Assembly (NCBI GenBank): GCA_016787265.1
Contig: JAEUVF010000010.1
Span: 411,591 to 475,590 of the forward strand
Length of the DNA stretch: 64,000 nucleotides
Direction: 5' to 3'
Source: Flavipsychrobacter sp.
GTDB lineage: Bacteria > Bacteroidota > Bacteroidia > Chitinophagales > Chitinophagaceae
Every line of letters begins with the position of its first letter. Position 1 is the first letter of the stretch. The position numbers were made by a program, and so were the translations under genes. Below the pieces are notes generated by a model. It saw only the letters and a list, made by a program, of their open reading frames with translations. It had not been told where the DNA came from and made no database searches. This document shows positions 7,995-17,219 of the stretch, in pieces.

Positions 7995-8921
7995 ATGTCG
8001 TTAATCGTAGTTGGTACGATGGCTTTTGATGCCATTGAAACGCCCTTTGGAAAAAGTGGACAGATCATTGGTGGTTCCGCTACCTATGTTGCCTATGCCG
8101 CCTCCAATTTTGTGAAGCCTGTGAATCAGATTTCCGTAATCGGGTATGATTTCCCTAAAGAGGAACTGGAGGAATTAAAGGGCAGGGGGGTTCGGTTGGA
8201 TGGTGTGCAGGTGAAAGAAGAGGAAAAATCCTTTTTTTGGGCCGGAAAGTATCATCTTGATATGAATACCCGCGATACCCTGGATACCCAACTCAACGTG
8301 CTGGCCAGCTTTGAACCAAAAGTGCCGGATGCTTACCAGGGTTCTGAATTCCTGATGCTCGGCAACCTGATGCCCAGTTTACAGCTGAGTGTTATCCGTC
8401 AATTGAAAAACCGTCCGAAACTCATCGTGATGGACACCATGAACTTCTGGATGGATACTGCCATGGCTGACCTGGAGATCCTGCTGAAAGAAGTGGATGT
8501 ACTGATGGTGAACGACAGTGAGGCAAGGCAGCTAAGCGGACAGTTCTCCCTGGTAAAAGCAGCCAAGGAAATCATGAAAATGGGACCAAAATTCCTTGTG
8601 ATCAAAAAAGGAGAACATGGCGCCCTGCTTTTCAATGAGAACGAAGTGTTTTTTGCACCGGCATTACCTCTCGAAGAAGTGTTTGACCCAACAGGTGCAG
8701 GGGATACATTCGCAGGCGGATTTATGGGTCATCTTGCAGCTACCCGGGATATCTCTTTCAACAATATGAAAACTGCCATTATCAAGGGATCTGCGCTTGC
8801 CTCTTTCTGTGTTGAAAAATTTGGTACCACGCGCATGAAAGAAATCAGTGCGTCTCAAATAGACGAACGCATTCAGGAATTTGTTAACCTGGTGAACTTC
8901 GAGATCAAACTCGCAGAGTAA
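7995..8921 (+). CDS. PfkB-family carbohydrate kinase
   Basis: 308-residue ribokinase-like sugar or nucleoside kinase. The N-terminal GGSATYVAYAASNF stretch (about 26-39) is the first PfkB signature region, and the second signature DPTGAGDTFAGGFMGH (about 231-246) carries the catalytic Asp and anion hole. The substrate cannot be named from sequence. It stands alone between the divergent paa operon and the convergent lamin-tail gene, whose stop is 13 bp away. Confidence 0.9.
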   Translation: MSLIVVGTMAFDAIETPFGKSGQIIGGSATYVAYAASNFVKPVNQISVIGYDFPKEELEELKGRGVRLDGVQVKEEEKSFFWAGKYHLDMNTRDTLDTQLNVLASFEPKVPDAYQGSEFLMLGNLMPSLQLSVIRQLKNRPKLIVMDTMNFWMDTAMADLEILLKEVDVLMVNDSEARQLSGQFSLVKAAKEIMKMGPKFLVIKKGEHGALLFNENEVFFAPALPLEEVFDPTGAGDTFAGGFMGHLAATRDISFNNMKTAIIKGSALASFCVEKFGTTRMKEISASQIDERIQEFVNLVNFEIKLAE

Positions 8922-8934
8922 ACAACTGGTCTTT

Positions 8935-10635
8935 TCAATATTTTTTTCCTAACGTTACCGCCAGCCGGTAACGTTTTGTTTTTCCGGATAGATGCCAGGC
9001 ATCCACTACGATGATGTATAAACCATTTGGTAAGAGTTGATTTTTATCATTCAGCCCATCCCATCTAAAACTTCCTTTCATTGCACAAATTCCATTGTTA
9101 ATCAGTATTCGATGCGGATTTCCCACACGGTCAAAAATCCGGATGCTTACCTGGTATCCGGGTTGTGCAAACTCGTAGTGAATTTCACAATAGTCCTCCT
9201 GGCCATCCCCATCCGGACTCATTAGCGTTGCACCTAAAAATACCCGATCCGGATCCTCCGGGAAACCCACCTGTGAATTCTCATATCCGGGAGTGCCATA
9301 ACCTACATGCACAGCTGCAGATGTCCAGTTGGCGGCGGATTGACTGGCTCCAGCAGGATCCCTACGCTCCAGGGAAACATTCTCCAGGTTTCGAATCATC
9401 TCATGGTGCCAGCTTGCATCGTATTGCACCTCATCTGCCACTTCCTGATTTGCATTCAATAGTACAACAGTTCCTTTCTCATTCGGGTAGGAGGGCAGGG
9501 AAGCCAGTTCCACCAAATAGTTTGGTTGCTTCACCAAATATTGTTTTATTAACCAGCTAATATCGGAACTCACTACCAGGAAATCTCCCGGATAAAGAAA
9601 ACGCGGACCCGGGACCAGTGTCCTGATGCCGGATAATTTTCCGCTGCTGTTCCTGGTTGCAAGTTGCCACCGGTCCAGTTGGACCGGCAATTTTCCAAGG
9701 TGATATAGTTCAACGAAATCACTTCCATCGGAAGATGGGTCTGATAAAATCTCATTTATAACAATGCCCTTTTCAGTACTGTCTGCCACCCCGATTTTTA
9801 ACTCCCGGAATCCTGTGCCCTGTTCAGGTTCTTCATCACATCCGGGAATAGCTGCCAGCCTGAGTGTGTATATTTTCCCCTGCTCAAGAACCGAGTGTAA
9901 ATTAAGCAGCGCTTCCTGTTGAAAAGGCTCCGGAAATTCTACTTTTTCCACCGCGGGCCCGTCATGCACTGTATACAAATCAGGCTTATTCGCGAACGAT
10001 TGCTGAATTCTATCGGAAAAGGTTATCCGTATGGTTCGGTTATCCGGACACCAGGCATAAACAGGCTCCACTGCAGGCAATACGGCAGTTGAATCGGATT
10101 GACTATTGGTTCTGCCAGGACTACCACCGGATGAATCAATACTTGCTTTCCAGTTATTCACCTTTCTGCAGGCTTTGTGTGTACTTACCATCTCCAATGC
10201 CCAACCCCCATCCGTTTTTTCAGCCTTCAACAAGGAAGGCAGATATACGGCGGCGAACATCAGTTCCCCCGTTTCATTCAGTAGATACAGCGTATCACCT
10301 GCATTGGAAATTACAGGGAAAGGACTTAGGCCGATTGTAGTTCCATACGCACTAAAAATGTCCACCGCCCTGGCCGGACAAAGAATCAGGATTCCACCGG
10401 GAGCCATGCGCACACTATCTCCAAATCTTCCACTTGTTCTGCCATTGGAAAGACTCCATCCACTCAAACTGATTTCTTCTTTACTAACATTGGTTAGTTC
10501 AACATACTCTTCGGCTGGCAATCCTACACTGGGTAAAGGGTCCCCCATGATCTCGGTAATAACAACCGGAAAGCCTTGCCCGCAAAGGGTTTCAAAAGAG
10601 AGCAAGAGCATCACACACAATATCATTTTACACAT
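8935..10635 (-). CDS. Secreted lamin-tail-domain protein with FlgD-like C-terminus
   Basis: 566 residues. The signal peptide (residues 1 to about 20) is followed by two lamin-tail-like beta domains, each beginning with a similar motif: VVITEIMGDPLP at about 24 and IVINEILSDPSSDGSDFVEL at about 291. The C-terminal 90 residues (LMSPDGDGQEDYCEIHYEF through PNGLYIIVVDAW) resemble the FlgD-type Ig domain found at the end of gliding- or T9SS-linked surface proteins of Bacteroidota. No enzyme motif is seen. The ATG at 10635 or the one three codons later could start it. It is monocistronic; function unknown beyond probable surface display or secretion. Confidence 0.8.
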   Translation of the reverse strand: MCKMILCVMLLLSFETLCGQGFPVVITEIMGDPLPSVGLPAEEYVELTNVSKEEISLSGWSLSNGRTSGRFGDSVRMAPGGILILCPARAVDIFSAYGTTIGLSPFPVISNAGDTLYLLNETGELMFAAVYLPSLLKAEKTDGGWALEMVSTHKACRKVNNWKASIDSSGGSPGRTNSQSDSTAVLPAVEPVYAWCPDNRTIRITFSDRIQQSFANKPDLYTVHDGPAVEKVEFPEPFQQEALLNLHSVLEQGKIYTLRLAAIPGCDEEPEQGTGFRELKIGVADSTEKGIVINEILSDPSSDGSDFVELYHLGKLPVQLDRWQLATRNSSGKLSGIRTLVPGPRFLYPGDFLVVSSDISWLIKQYLVKQPNYLVELASLPSYPNEKGTVVLLNANQEVADEVQYDASWHHEMIRNLENVSLERRDPAGASQSAANWTSAAVHVGYGTPGYENSQVGFPEDPDRVFLGATLMSPDGDGQEDYCEIHYEFAQPGYQVSIRIFDRVGNPHRILINNGICAMKGSFRWDGLNDKNQLLPNGLYIIVVDAWHLSGKTKRYRLAVTLGKKY

Positions 10636-10683
10636 GTTATAAAACTACTGAGTCTGATTATCTGTGTCAAGCCGAAATAATTA

Positions 10684-10715
10684 TTTGGGTGAAAAAACCC
10701 TTCGCATTAATTTCG
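10684..10715 (+). promoter_or_regulatory. Promoter of the asd leader (TTTG-N20-TAATTTCG)
   Basis: A -33 TTTG at 10684-10687 and a -7-like TAATTTCG at 10708-10715 are 20 bp apart, the usual Bacteroidota spacing. The -7 deviates at one base from TAnnTTTG. Transcription would start about 3 bp before the leader-peptide ATG at 10722. Confidence 0.55.
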
Positions 10716-10721
10716 TGCACC

Positions 10722-10784
10722 ATGAATAAAATGAAACATACAACGAAGACCAAGAAACAGCTCCCACAAATGGAAGGTGTGTGA
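10722..10784 (+). CDS. Thr/Lys-rich leader peptide of the asd attenuator
   Basis: A 20-residue open frame that ends 82 bp before asd. Residues 7-12 are T-T-K-T-K-K, and Met is at 1, 4 and 17. Thr, Lys and Met are the end products of the pathway in which the downstream enzyme, aspartate-semialdehyde dehydrogenase, acts. The last codons and the TGA overlap the 5' arm of the predicted antiterminator (10772-10782). Such a peptide is the classical sensor of charged tRNA in transcription attenuation. I recognise it by logic and position, not from a known family. Confidence 0.65.
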   Translation: MNKMKHTTKTKKQLPQMEGV

Positions 10785-10840
10785 TCTCGTATATGTTCAC
10801 TAAATAACACAGGCCTTCCCAAAATGGGGAGGCTTTTTTT
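10772..10840 (+). promoter_or_regulatory. Transcription attenuator upstream of asd
   Basis: Terminator: GCCTTCCC (10813-10820) pairs with GGGGAGGC (10826-10833), 8 bp with one G-U, loop AAAAT, followed by seven T (10834-10840). Antiterminator: GGAAGG (10772-10777) pairs with CCTTCC (10814-10819) and TGTGT (10778-10782) with ACACA (10807-10811), with a GG bulge. The two structures share 10814-10819 and exclude each other. A ribosome that reaches the leader stop covers the antiterminator arm and lets the terminator form; one held at the Thr/Lys codons (10740-10757) leaves that arm free. Confidence 0.7.
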
Positions 10841-10866
10841 ATAACCAAAATGCAAGCAAAAACGCA

Positions 10867-11859
10867 ATGAAAGTCGCAGTTGTAGGTGCCACCGGACTGG
10901 TTGGTACCAAAATGTTACAGGTACTGGCAGAACGGAATTTTCCCGTTACCGAATTGATTCCGGTAGCTTCAGAAAGATCAGTAGGAAAGGAAGTGGAATA
11001 CCAGGGAAAGAAATACAAAGTGGTAAGCATGACCGATGCCATCGCAGCCAAACCGGCTGTAGCACTCTTTTCCGCAGGGGGAAGCACCTCACTGGCATGG
11101 GCTCCCAAATTCGCTGAAGCAGGCATCACTGTTATCGATAATTCCTCCGCATGGCGTATGGATCCCACTAAACCACTGGTGGTTCCTGAGCTTAATGCTG
11201 ATATTCTGACTACCAGCGATAAAATCATTGCCAATCCTAATTGCTCAACCATTCAAATGGTGGTTGCTCTTAATCCTTTGCATAAAAAATACGGAATCAA
11301 ACGCCTGGTTGTATCGACCTATCAGAGTGTAACCGGAACCGGTGTAAAAGCGGTTGACCAACTGATGAATGAGCGCAAGGGTATTCAGGGTGAAATGGCC
11401 TATAAATACCCAATTGATCTTAACGTCATTCCGCAAATCGATGTATTCCTTGACAATGGTTACACCAAGGAAGAAATGAAAATGGTGAATGAAACCAAAA
11501 AGATCATGCGGGATGAAACCATCCGGGTTACTGCAACTACGGTTCGTATTCCGGTAATGGGCGGTCACTCCGAAAGTGTGAATGTGGAATTTGCACAGGA
11601 CTTCGATCTGAATGAAGTACGTTCTTTGCTTTCATCTGCACCTGGTGTTGTACTGGTGGATGATCCTGCCAACGCACAATATCCGATGCCAAAGGATGCA
11701 CATGAAAAGGACGAAGTATTTGTTGGCCGATTACGTAGAGATGAATCTCAGCCGAATACCCTGAACATGTGGATTGTTAGCGATAACCTGCGCAAAGGTG
11801 CAGCCACTAACGCCGTTCAGATTGCTGAGTATCTTCAGCAAAAGGGATTATTGTCCTGA
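10867..11859 (+). CDS. asd: Aspartate-semialdehyde dehydrogenase
   Basis: 330 residues. NADPH-dependent reduction of aspartyl phosphate to aspartate semialdehyde, the branch point to Lys, Thr, Met and diaminopimelate. The nucleotide motif GATGLVG is at 8-14, the catalytic Cys at about 126 in NPNCSTIQM, and GGHSESVN carries the active-site His near 238. Length matches the family. The ATG at 10867 follows the attenuator terminator by 26 bp. The gene is monocistronic and ends in a strong hairpin shared with the convergent DUF2461 gene. Confidence 0.97.
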   Translation: MKVAVVGATGLVGTKMLQVLAERNFPVTELIPVASERSVGKEVEYQGKKYKVVSMTDAIAAKPAVALFSAGGSTSLAWAPKFAEAGITVIDNSSAWRMDPTKPLVVPELNADILTTSDKIIANPNCSTIQMVVALNPLHKKYGIKRLVVSTYQSVTGTGVKAVDQLMNERKGIQGEMAYKYPIDLNVIPQIDVFLDNGYTKEEMKMVNETKKIMRDETIRVTATTVRIPVMGGHSESVNVEFAQDFDLNEVRSLLSSAPGVVLVDDPANAQYPMPKDAHEKDEVFVGRLRRDESQPNTLNMWIVSDNLRKGAATNAVQIAEYLQQKGLLS

Positions 11860-11867
11860 ATCAAAAT

Positions 11868-11897
11868 CAGCCGAACCTTTCTGCGCAGGTTCGGCTG
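11868..11897. terminator. Bidirectional terminator between asd and DUF2461 gene
   Basis: Perfect 11-bp stem CAGCCGAACCT / AGGTTCGGCTG with an 8-nt loop, between convergent genes. The T-tract on the plus side is short (TTCTTT). Confidence 0.8.
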
Positions 11898-11910
11898 TTC
11901 TTTACTGTTA

Positions 11911-12576
11911 TTATTCCAGACTTCTTTTGATAAATGAAAGTAGTGGCTGCAGCGTTTCAAAAGCCTTCAGTATTTTTTTATTGATGGCAGGGTCGGTTAA
12001 TTCTTTGTCTGCCAGCGGTATCATTGCTACATAACTTTTAAACACCAGGTATTCTGCTGCCGGCGAGTCTTTGTCAAATCCCTGTGGTACACGGGATAAC
12101 TTCATGCCTTCACCGTCTGATAACCTGCCAAAAGTTGAAACAAAGGCTTTTGATTTCACAATTTTTTCAAACTCTTCGGCATTGTAATCAATTTCCTGCC
12201 GCACTTTTTTAAGTTCGGGTGGCATCGGCATGTAAATTCCTCCACCAGCAAAACTATTGCCTGGTTCTATGTGGATATAGTAACCACCTGCTAGCGCTTT
12301 CTTTCCTCCCTCATTGATGCTGGCTCCGAAATTCGTTTTGTAAGGTGATTTGTCTTTACTGAAGCGAACATCGCGGTTAATACGGAACATGCATTTTTTC
12401 GCTTCCAGCTCTGCGATTCCCGGATCTTTTTTCGCATGTGCATCAATGATAGATTGAACAAATTGCTCTACATCTTTGCGCGCCGTTTCATAAGCCGATC
12501 GGTTCACATCGAACCAGGATTTATCGTTGTTTTTTTTCAGTCCCTTCAGAAAGGATAAGGTGCTTTGTTGTATCAT
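11911..12576 (-). CDS. DUF2461 family protein
   Basis: 221 residues, full-length member of the DUF2461 (TIGR02453) family of unknown function. Markers are KKNNDKSWFDVNRSAYE (about 14-30), the MFRINRDVRFSKDKSPYKTN stretch (about 63-82) and GGGIYMPMP (about 111-119). Its stop is near the terminator shared with asd. The ATG at 12576 lies 4 bp after the UbiD-family gene stop, so the two are probably one transcription unit. Confidence 0.88.
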   Translation of the reverse strand: MIQQSTLSFLKGLKKNNDKSWFDVNRSAYETARKDVEQFVQSIIDAHAKKDPGIAELEAKKCMFRINRDVRFSKDKSPYKTNFGASINEGGKKALAGGYYIHIEPGNSFAGGGIYMPMPPELKKVRQEIDYNAEEFEKIVKSKAFVSTFGRLSDGEGMKLSRVPQGFDKDSPAAEYLVFKSYVAMIPLADKELTDPAINKKILKAFETLQPLLSFIKRSLE

Positions 12577-12580
12577 GGAA

Positions 12581-14422
12581 TTATTTTAATACGCCATACA
12601 AACTTCCTCCTTTATCAAACAGGCGATTTATTTTTCTCTCCACATCCGGATCAACTTCCACTGCCGGAGCATGATGCGGTTTAATACGGGCGTCAATGAT
12701 CAATGGTCCGCGACACCCCCAGTGTTTATTTTCCATAAATGCATCTATGCCATAAATATCATGTGAGGGATTGCTGCGGGTGAAACTTATCCAGAGCCAG
12801 TTTCGCAGATTGGCAGCCGTAAATGCGGCATCATCACACCAGATCATCAGTGGCAGCCCGTTTAATTCATTTATTGATGACCGTAAGTAAACATCCATTT
12901 CCTGGATGATTTCTTTTGCGGCTCCCACTCCCGAATAGGCAGTGGTTTGAAAGGCCACTACACCGGGCATTACCAATCGGGCATCTTTCAGAAAAGGCAA
13001 CCGGCTTATCACCTCCGGCACGGATTGGCAAAGTGTTCGCACCGGCTCACCGTAAACGGCAAATACCACTTTACTACCGGTATTGAGGCCGGTGCCGGAA
13101 TAATCGAGGGTATCAATGGTAGTGTTGGTATGGAAATGAACATCGCGGTCGAGATGAATCCGTTCCAGAAGATATTCAAAAAAGGCCTGTTCATGGTGTG
13201 TGCTTACCCGGTTCTGGTCGTCGGCTGTAATGAACAAAAACTTGGCAAGGCTTAACTGTCCGGTGCCCAGCACATGATTGGCAATCGTGAGTAATTCCGC
13301 CGGTTGTTTGGTTGGCAGATAAGGCGTATACCGCTCGCTTCCAACGGCCAGTAATAAGGGGTGTACACCAGCTGCATCCACGGCATGTACTTCCTTTAAT
13401 CCGGGTATTTCCTGGGGAATGGCATCTCCGGTGATTTCATGGATCAATTGTCCAAAGCTGGTATCTTCCTGCGGAGGGCGGCCCACTACTGTAAATGGCC
13501 AGATCGCATGTTGGCGGGCATATACGGCTTTTACCCGCATCAGTGGGAAATCGTGTCGCAGGCTATAATAACCCAGGTGGTCTCCAAAAGGTCCTTCCGG
13601 TTTATTCTCTTCCGGATACACTTCTCCGGTTATCACAAAGTCTGCGTCGGTGCTGATACAAAACCCATCCCGATAGGTATACCTGAAACGTCTGCTGCCA
13701 AGCAAACCGGCAAATGTCATTTCACTCATACCTTCCGGCAAGGGCATAACTGCAGATACTGTATGAGAAGGGGGGCCGCCGGCGAATACAGATACTTTCA
13801 GCGGTTGTCCCTTCCTGTTAGCCTTGGTCTGGTGTACGCCAATTCCCCTGTGCAATTGATAATGAAGCCCGATTTCTTTATCCTGCACGTACTCATTACC
13901 AGATAACTGGATACGGTACATACCCAGATTAGCTTTCATAATACCTGGTTGATCAATGTCTTCTGTATATACCTGTGGGAGTGTAACAAAAGCACCACCG
14001 TCCATTGGCCAGTGGTGTATCTGCGGTATTTCGCTTATACGTATTTGTTGGTATAAAACCGGCTTGTTAAGGGGATTTTTTAATGGCAATGCTTTTAATG
14101 CCGCCCATCCTGCACCCGCATACTGAAAGGGATGCCTGAGGGCTTTCATGGGATCGTTCTTAAGCCGGATGAGTTGCTGTACCTGGTTCAGACTTTCCCT
14201 GAATAGAAAGCGACTTCGGTCCAGTGTTCCAAATATATTGGATGCAGCCCGAAACCTGCTGCCCTTGACGCGTTCAAAAAGAAGTGCTGGTCCGCCTGCC
14301 TCATAAACCCGAAGGTGAATAGCGGCCATTTCCAGGTAAGGATCCACTTCTTCCCGAATCCGAACCAGTTGCCCGGTTCGCTCCAAATCCAATAGTGCTG
14401 CTTCCAGCGAAGAGTATGCCAT
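12581..14422 (-). CDS. UbiD-family (prenylated-FMN) decarboxylase
   Basis: 613 residues. UbiD-fold decarboxylase; members decarboxylate hydroxybenzoate-like or futalosine-pathway menaquinone intermediates using prenylated FMN. Family signatures include EAGGPALLFERVKGS (about 41-55), the metal/prFMN-binding region near NLGMYRIQLSG and KEIGLHYQLHRGIGVH, and ENKPEGPFGDHLGYYS (about 271-286) with the catalytic Glu. Because Bacteroidota make menaquinone, a role there is plausible, but no other quinone gene lies nearby. The ATG at 14422 gives an N-terminus typical of the family (LEAALLDLERTGQLVRI). Confidence 0.88.
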   Translation of the reverse strand: MAYSSLEAALLDLERTGQLVRIREEVDPYLEMAAIHLRVYEAGGPALLFERVKGSRFRAASNIFGTLDRSRFLFRESLNQVQQLIRLKNDPMKALRHPFQYAGAGWAALKALPLKNPLNKPVLYQQIRISEIPQIHHWPMDGGAFVTLPQVYTEDIDQPGIMKANLGMYRIQLSGNEYVQDKEIGLHYQLHRGIGVHQTKANRKGQPLKVSVFAGGPPSHTVSAVMPLPEGMSEMTFAGLLGSRRFRYTYRDGFCISTDADFVITGEVYPEENKPEGPFGDHLGYYSLRHDFPLMRVKAVYARQHAIWPFTVVGRPPQEDTSFGQLIHEITGDAIPQEIPGLKEVHAVDAAGVHPLLLAVGSERYTPYLPTKQPAELLTIANHVLGTGQLSLAKFLFITADDQNRVSTHHEQAFFEYLLERIHLDRDVHFHTNTTIDTLDYSGTGLNTGSKVVFAVYGEPVRTLCQSVPEVISRLPFLKDARLVMPGVVAFQTTAYSGVGAAKEIIQEMDVYLRSSINELNGLPLMIWCDDAAFTAANLRNWLWISFTRSNPSHDIYGIDAFMENKHWGCRGPLIIDARIKPHHAPAVEVDPDVERKINRLFDKGGSLYGVLK

Positions 14423-14470
14423 GCGATTGATTAAAGTTGCAAAGGTAAAACAGAATCGCAGGCATCTTGT

Positions 14471-15034
14471 TTACTTCACCTTAGACCAGTTTTCACCACT
14501 CTTGATACGATAGAGCGTCATTTCGCTGACCCCGTATTTTTCTGCTAATTGGCGGATGGTCAGTTTGCGGTTCTTGCTTTCCAGGGTTTTCTTGATAGAA
14601 CGAACCTGGCTGGCATTCAATTTTAATCCGTTGGAACGGTTGGCCTGGACTTTTTTATAAGCCACTTTAGCCGGACTGCTTTGCTGGTGTTCAATCATTT
14701 CTTCCAGGGTAGCCCATTTCAGGTTCTTGACAGAATTATCGGTTTTGTTATGATTCAGGTGAATCACATACCGATGCTTCGGAGAAGGTTTCTTGATAAA
14801 CAGGCGCGCAATTTCACGATGTACGTACAAAGTGCCATTATTTCCCGGACGGTGCAGGTTCAATGTTTTGTAACCTGTTGTCAGGGAACCATTCAACAGT
14901 TTACCGTCTTCCAGTACATTTTCTGAATAACTGGCAATGCGACCGTTAGAAGACAAGGAATACTGTTTGCGAAGGTGTTTCCATCCCGGAAACTGAAGTG
15001 GCTTCCATACTTCGCCAGATATTGATTTGATCAT
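14471..15034 (-). CDS. HNH endonuclease with NUMOD4-like N-terminus
   Basis: 187 residues, three recognisable parts: a NUMOD4-like start (GEVWKPLQFPGW then YSLSSNGRIAS, about 8-36), an HNH core (VHREIARLFIKKPSPK then VIHLNHNKTDNSVKNLKWAT, about 71-108) and a C-terminal DNA-binding helix-turn-helix (TIRQLAEKYGVSEMTLYRIK, about 159-178). Such genes are typical free-standing homing-endonuclease-like elements and also occur in phages. It sits between the housekeeping genes ligA and ubiD-like on the same strand and is not inside either. Whether it is mobile or domesticated cannot be told here. Confidence 0.85.
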   Translation of the reverse strand: MIKSISGEVWKPLQFPGWKHLRKQYSLSSNGRIASYSENVLEDGKLLNGSLTTGYKTLNLHRPGNNGTLYVHREIARLFIKKPSPKHRYVIHLNHNKTDNSVKNLKWATLEEMIEHQQSSPAKVAYKKVQANRSNGLKLNASQVRSIKKTLESKNRKLTIRQLAEKYGVSEMTLYRIKSGENWSKVK

Positions 15035-15087
15035 CGTACCCTTTTTTTTAAAGTTACGAAAAGATATGACCCAAATTCATTATGCGT

Positions 15088-17181
15088 TTATTCTTCCTTC
15101 ATCATTTTTAAAAAATCTTCTTCCGAAAGTATCCGGATCTGGGGGATTTTCTTTGCTTTCTCCAGTTTTGAGCCTGCATCTTCACCAACTACGAGGTAAT
15201 TGAGCTTGCTGCTGACCCCGCTTAACAGTTTTCCTCCACGTGCTTCCACCATTTCTTCGGCTTCTGATCGCTTCAATCGGTTAAGGGTACCCGTGAACAG
15301 GAAGGTTTGTCCGGAAAATGCTCCTCCTTCTGCAACAGTTTTTTTCTCCTTCTGCATCGAAAGTCCCAGGCTCTCCAGCTCTTTTATCAGCTCCACATTC
15401 GAGGGGTTTTTGAAAAACTGGTAAATACTATTGGCTACTTTCACACCAACATCCTCCAATGACTGAAGCTCTTCCAGGCTCATCCTGCTCAGGTCATTCA
15501 GATGCGTGATCGATTGTGACAGGGTCTTGGCCGTGGTTTCTCCAACATAGCGGATCCCAAGTGCGAAAATCAACCGATGCAAAGGTTGAGACTTGGACTT
15601 CTCAATATTCGTTTGCAGGTTGGTGATAGATTTCTCACCAAAGCCTTCCAGCTTTCTTATTTCATCAAAAGGAAGCCGGTAAATTCCTGGTATATCTTTT
15701 AACCACCCCAGCTCATAAAACTTGCGCACATTTGCCTCGCCGAAACTCCGGATATCCATGGCATCCCTGGAAACAAAGTGTATGATGCGTTCTACTACCT
15801 GGGCCGGACAATCAATATTTATACAACGCCAAACAGCTTCCCCTTCTTCACGGGAAAGGGGCGATTCACAGCGTGGACAATTTCGCGGAAACTGAATCGG
15901 TTGTTCTTCGCCGTTACGCAATTCCGCCATTGATTTTACAATGTATGGAATAACATCGCCTGCACGCTCTACCAAAACGGTGTCACCAATCATCAGGTCC
16001 TTTTCCCGGATCACGTCTTCATTAAACAGGGAAATGGATCCTACTGTAACGCCTCCAATCGGAACCGGATCTATTTTTGCAACCGGCGTAATTGCACCGG
16101 TTCTGCCTACCTGGAATTCAACTCCCCGTAACTTACTGGTTGCCTGTCTTGCCTTAAACTTATAGGCAATGGCCCAACGGGGGTGGTGAGTAGTCATGCC
16201 TAACTGGTCCTGCAACTCCACACTGTTTACCTTGATTACCATACCATCAATTTCATAAGGCAGATCATCTCTGCCCGACTCAAAATCCTGGCAGTATTGT
16301 ATCACCTGGTCGATGCCGGTGAATACCCTCTTTTCACTGGCCGGACTCCGGAATCCCAGCTCCCACAGCAAGTCCAGCGCCCCACTATGACTTTGAAGGG
16401 CTATTGGTGTAATATTGTTCTGATCGATATGATAACTTACATGATATAAAAACGCTTCCAGGTTGCGACGCCTTACTTCTTCGGGGTCCTTAATGCGCAG
16501 GGAACCGGAAGCAGCATTCCGTGGATTGGCCAATGGTGGCAAATTCTGCTCCGCCAGTTTATCATTGAAAGCCTTGAAATGCTTTTTTGTAAGCAGGACT
16601 TCCCCCCGTATTTCTATTTGCGTAATGCCGTAATCCGAAAATTTTGCTGATAAGGGTACGGATCGTATCTGACGAATATTGGTGGTGATATCATCTCCCT
16701 GTACACCATCACCCCTGGTAGCGCCACGTACCAGAATATCATTTTCATAAATGAGTGATATACTGGCGCCGTCGAATTTTGGTTCCACACAGTATTCAAT
16801 GGTATTCTTTCGCGCACCTTCCCGAACCCGCCGGTCCCAGTCAATCAGATCCTCCGCATTGTAAGAATTATCCAACGATAACATTGGCACCAGGTGGGAT
16901 ACAGTTGGAAAGGCACTGTTCAGTCCGCTTGCTACCCGCTGCGTGGGTGAATCGGGTCGAATCAACTCCGGATGCGATTTTTCAATTGCCTCCAGCCCCT
17001 TGTACAATTGATCGTATTCATAATCGGCAATCAGTGGTGCATCCAATACATAATACCGGTATTCATGAAAACGCAGTGCGTCTCTCAACACCTCAACCTC
17101 CGATTCCTGTATGGCAGGTAATTGTTTCAATAATGCATGAGTCTTGTTTTGTAAATCGATGGTTTGTTGTTCCGTGTACAT
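15088..17181 (-). CDS. ligA: NAD-dependent DNA ligase
   Basis: 697 residues, full-length LigA. The adenylated lysine is K135 in EPKFDGAS; the Ia domain YYVLDAPLIADYEYDQLY lies at about 43-60. A four-Cys zinc finger (CPRC, then CINIDC) is near 435-460, helix-hairpin-helix repeats follow, and a BRCT domain closes the protein (FSGQTFLFTGTLNRLKRSEA). It seals nicks in replication and repair. It is divergent from the amylase gene, with 70 bp between start codons. Confidence 0.98.
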   Translation of the reverse strand: MYTEQQTIDLQNKTHALLKQLPAIQESEVEVLRDALRFHEYRYYVLDAPLIADYEYDQLYKGLEAIEKSHPELIRPDSPTQRVASGLNSAFPTVSHLVPMLSLDNSYNAEDLIDWDRRVREGARKNTIEYCVEPKFDGASISLIYENDILVRGATRGDGVQGDDITTNIRQIRSVPLSAKFSDYGITQIEIRGEVLLTKKHFKAFNDKLAEQNLPPLANPRNAASGSLRIKDPEEVRRRNLEAFLYHVSYHIDQNNITPIALQSHSGALDLLWELGFRSPASEKRVFTGIDQVIQYCQDFESGRDDLPYEIDGMVIKVNSVELQDQLGMTTHHPRWAIAYKFKARQATSKLRGVEFQVGRTGAITPVAKIDPVPIGGVTVGSISLFNEDVIREKDLMIGDTVLVERAGDVIPYIVKSMAELRNGEEQPIQFPRNCPRCESPLSREEGEAVWRCINIDCPAQVVERIIHFVSRDAMDIRSFGEANVRKFYELGWLKDIPGIYRLPFDEIRKLEGFGEKSITNLQTNIEKSKSQPLHRLIFALGIRYVGETTAKTLSQSITHLNDLSRMSLEELQSLEDVGVKVANSIYQFFKNPSNVELIKELESLGLSMQKEKKTVAEGGAFSGQTFLFTGTLNRLKRSEAEEMVEARGGKLLSGVSSKLNYLVVGEDAGSKLEKAKKIPQIRILSEEDFLKMMKEE

Positions 17182-17219
17182 GGCGGTAAAGTTTCAACAA
17201 AATTTGGTTAGAAATTTTT

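Noticed and set aside
10667..10867. Minus-strand open frame over the asd leader
   Set aside because: No promoter or family features; it reads through both attenuator stems, which explain the region better.
16755..17189. Plus-strand open frames inside ligA
   Set aside because: Antisense shadows; ligA is full length with all motifs.
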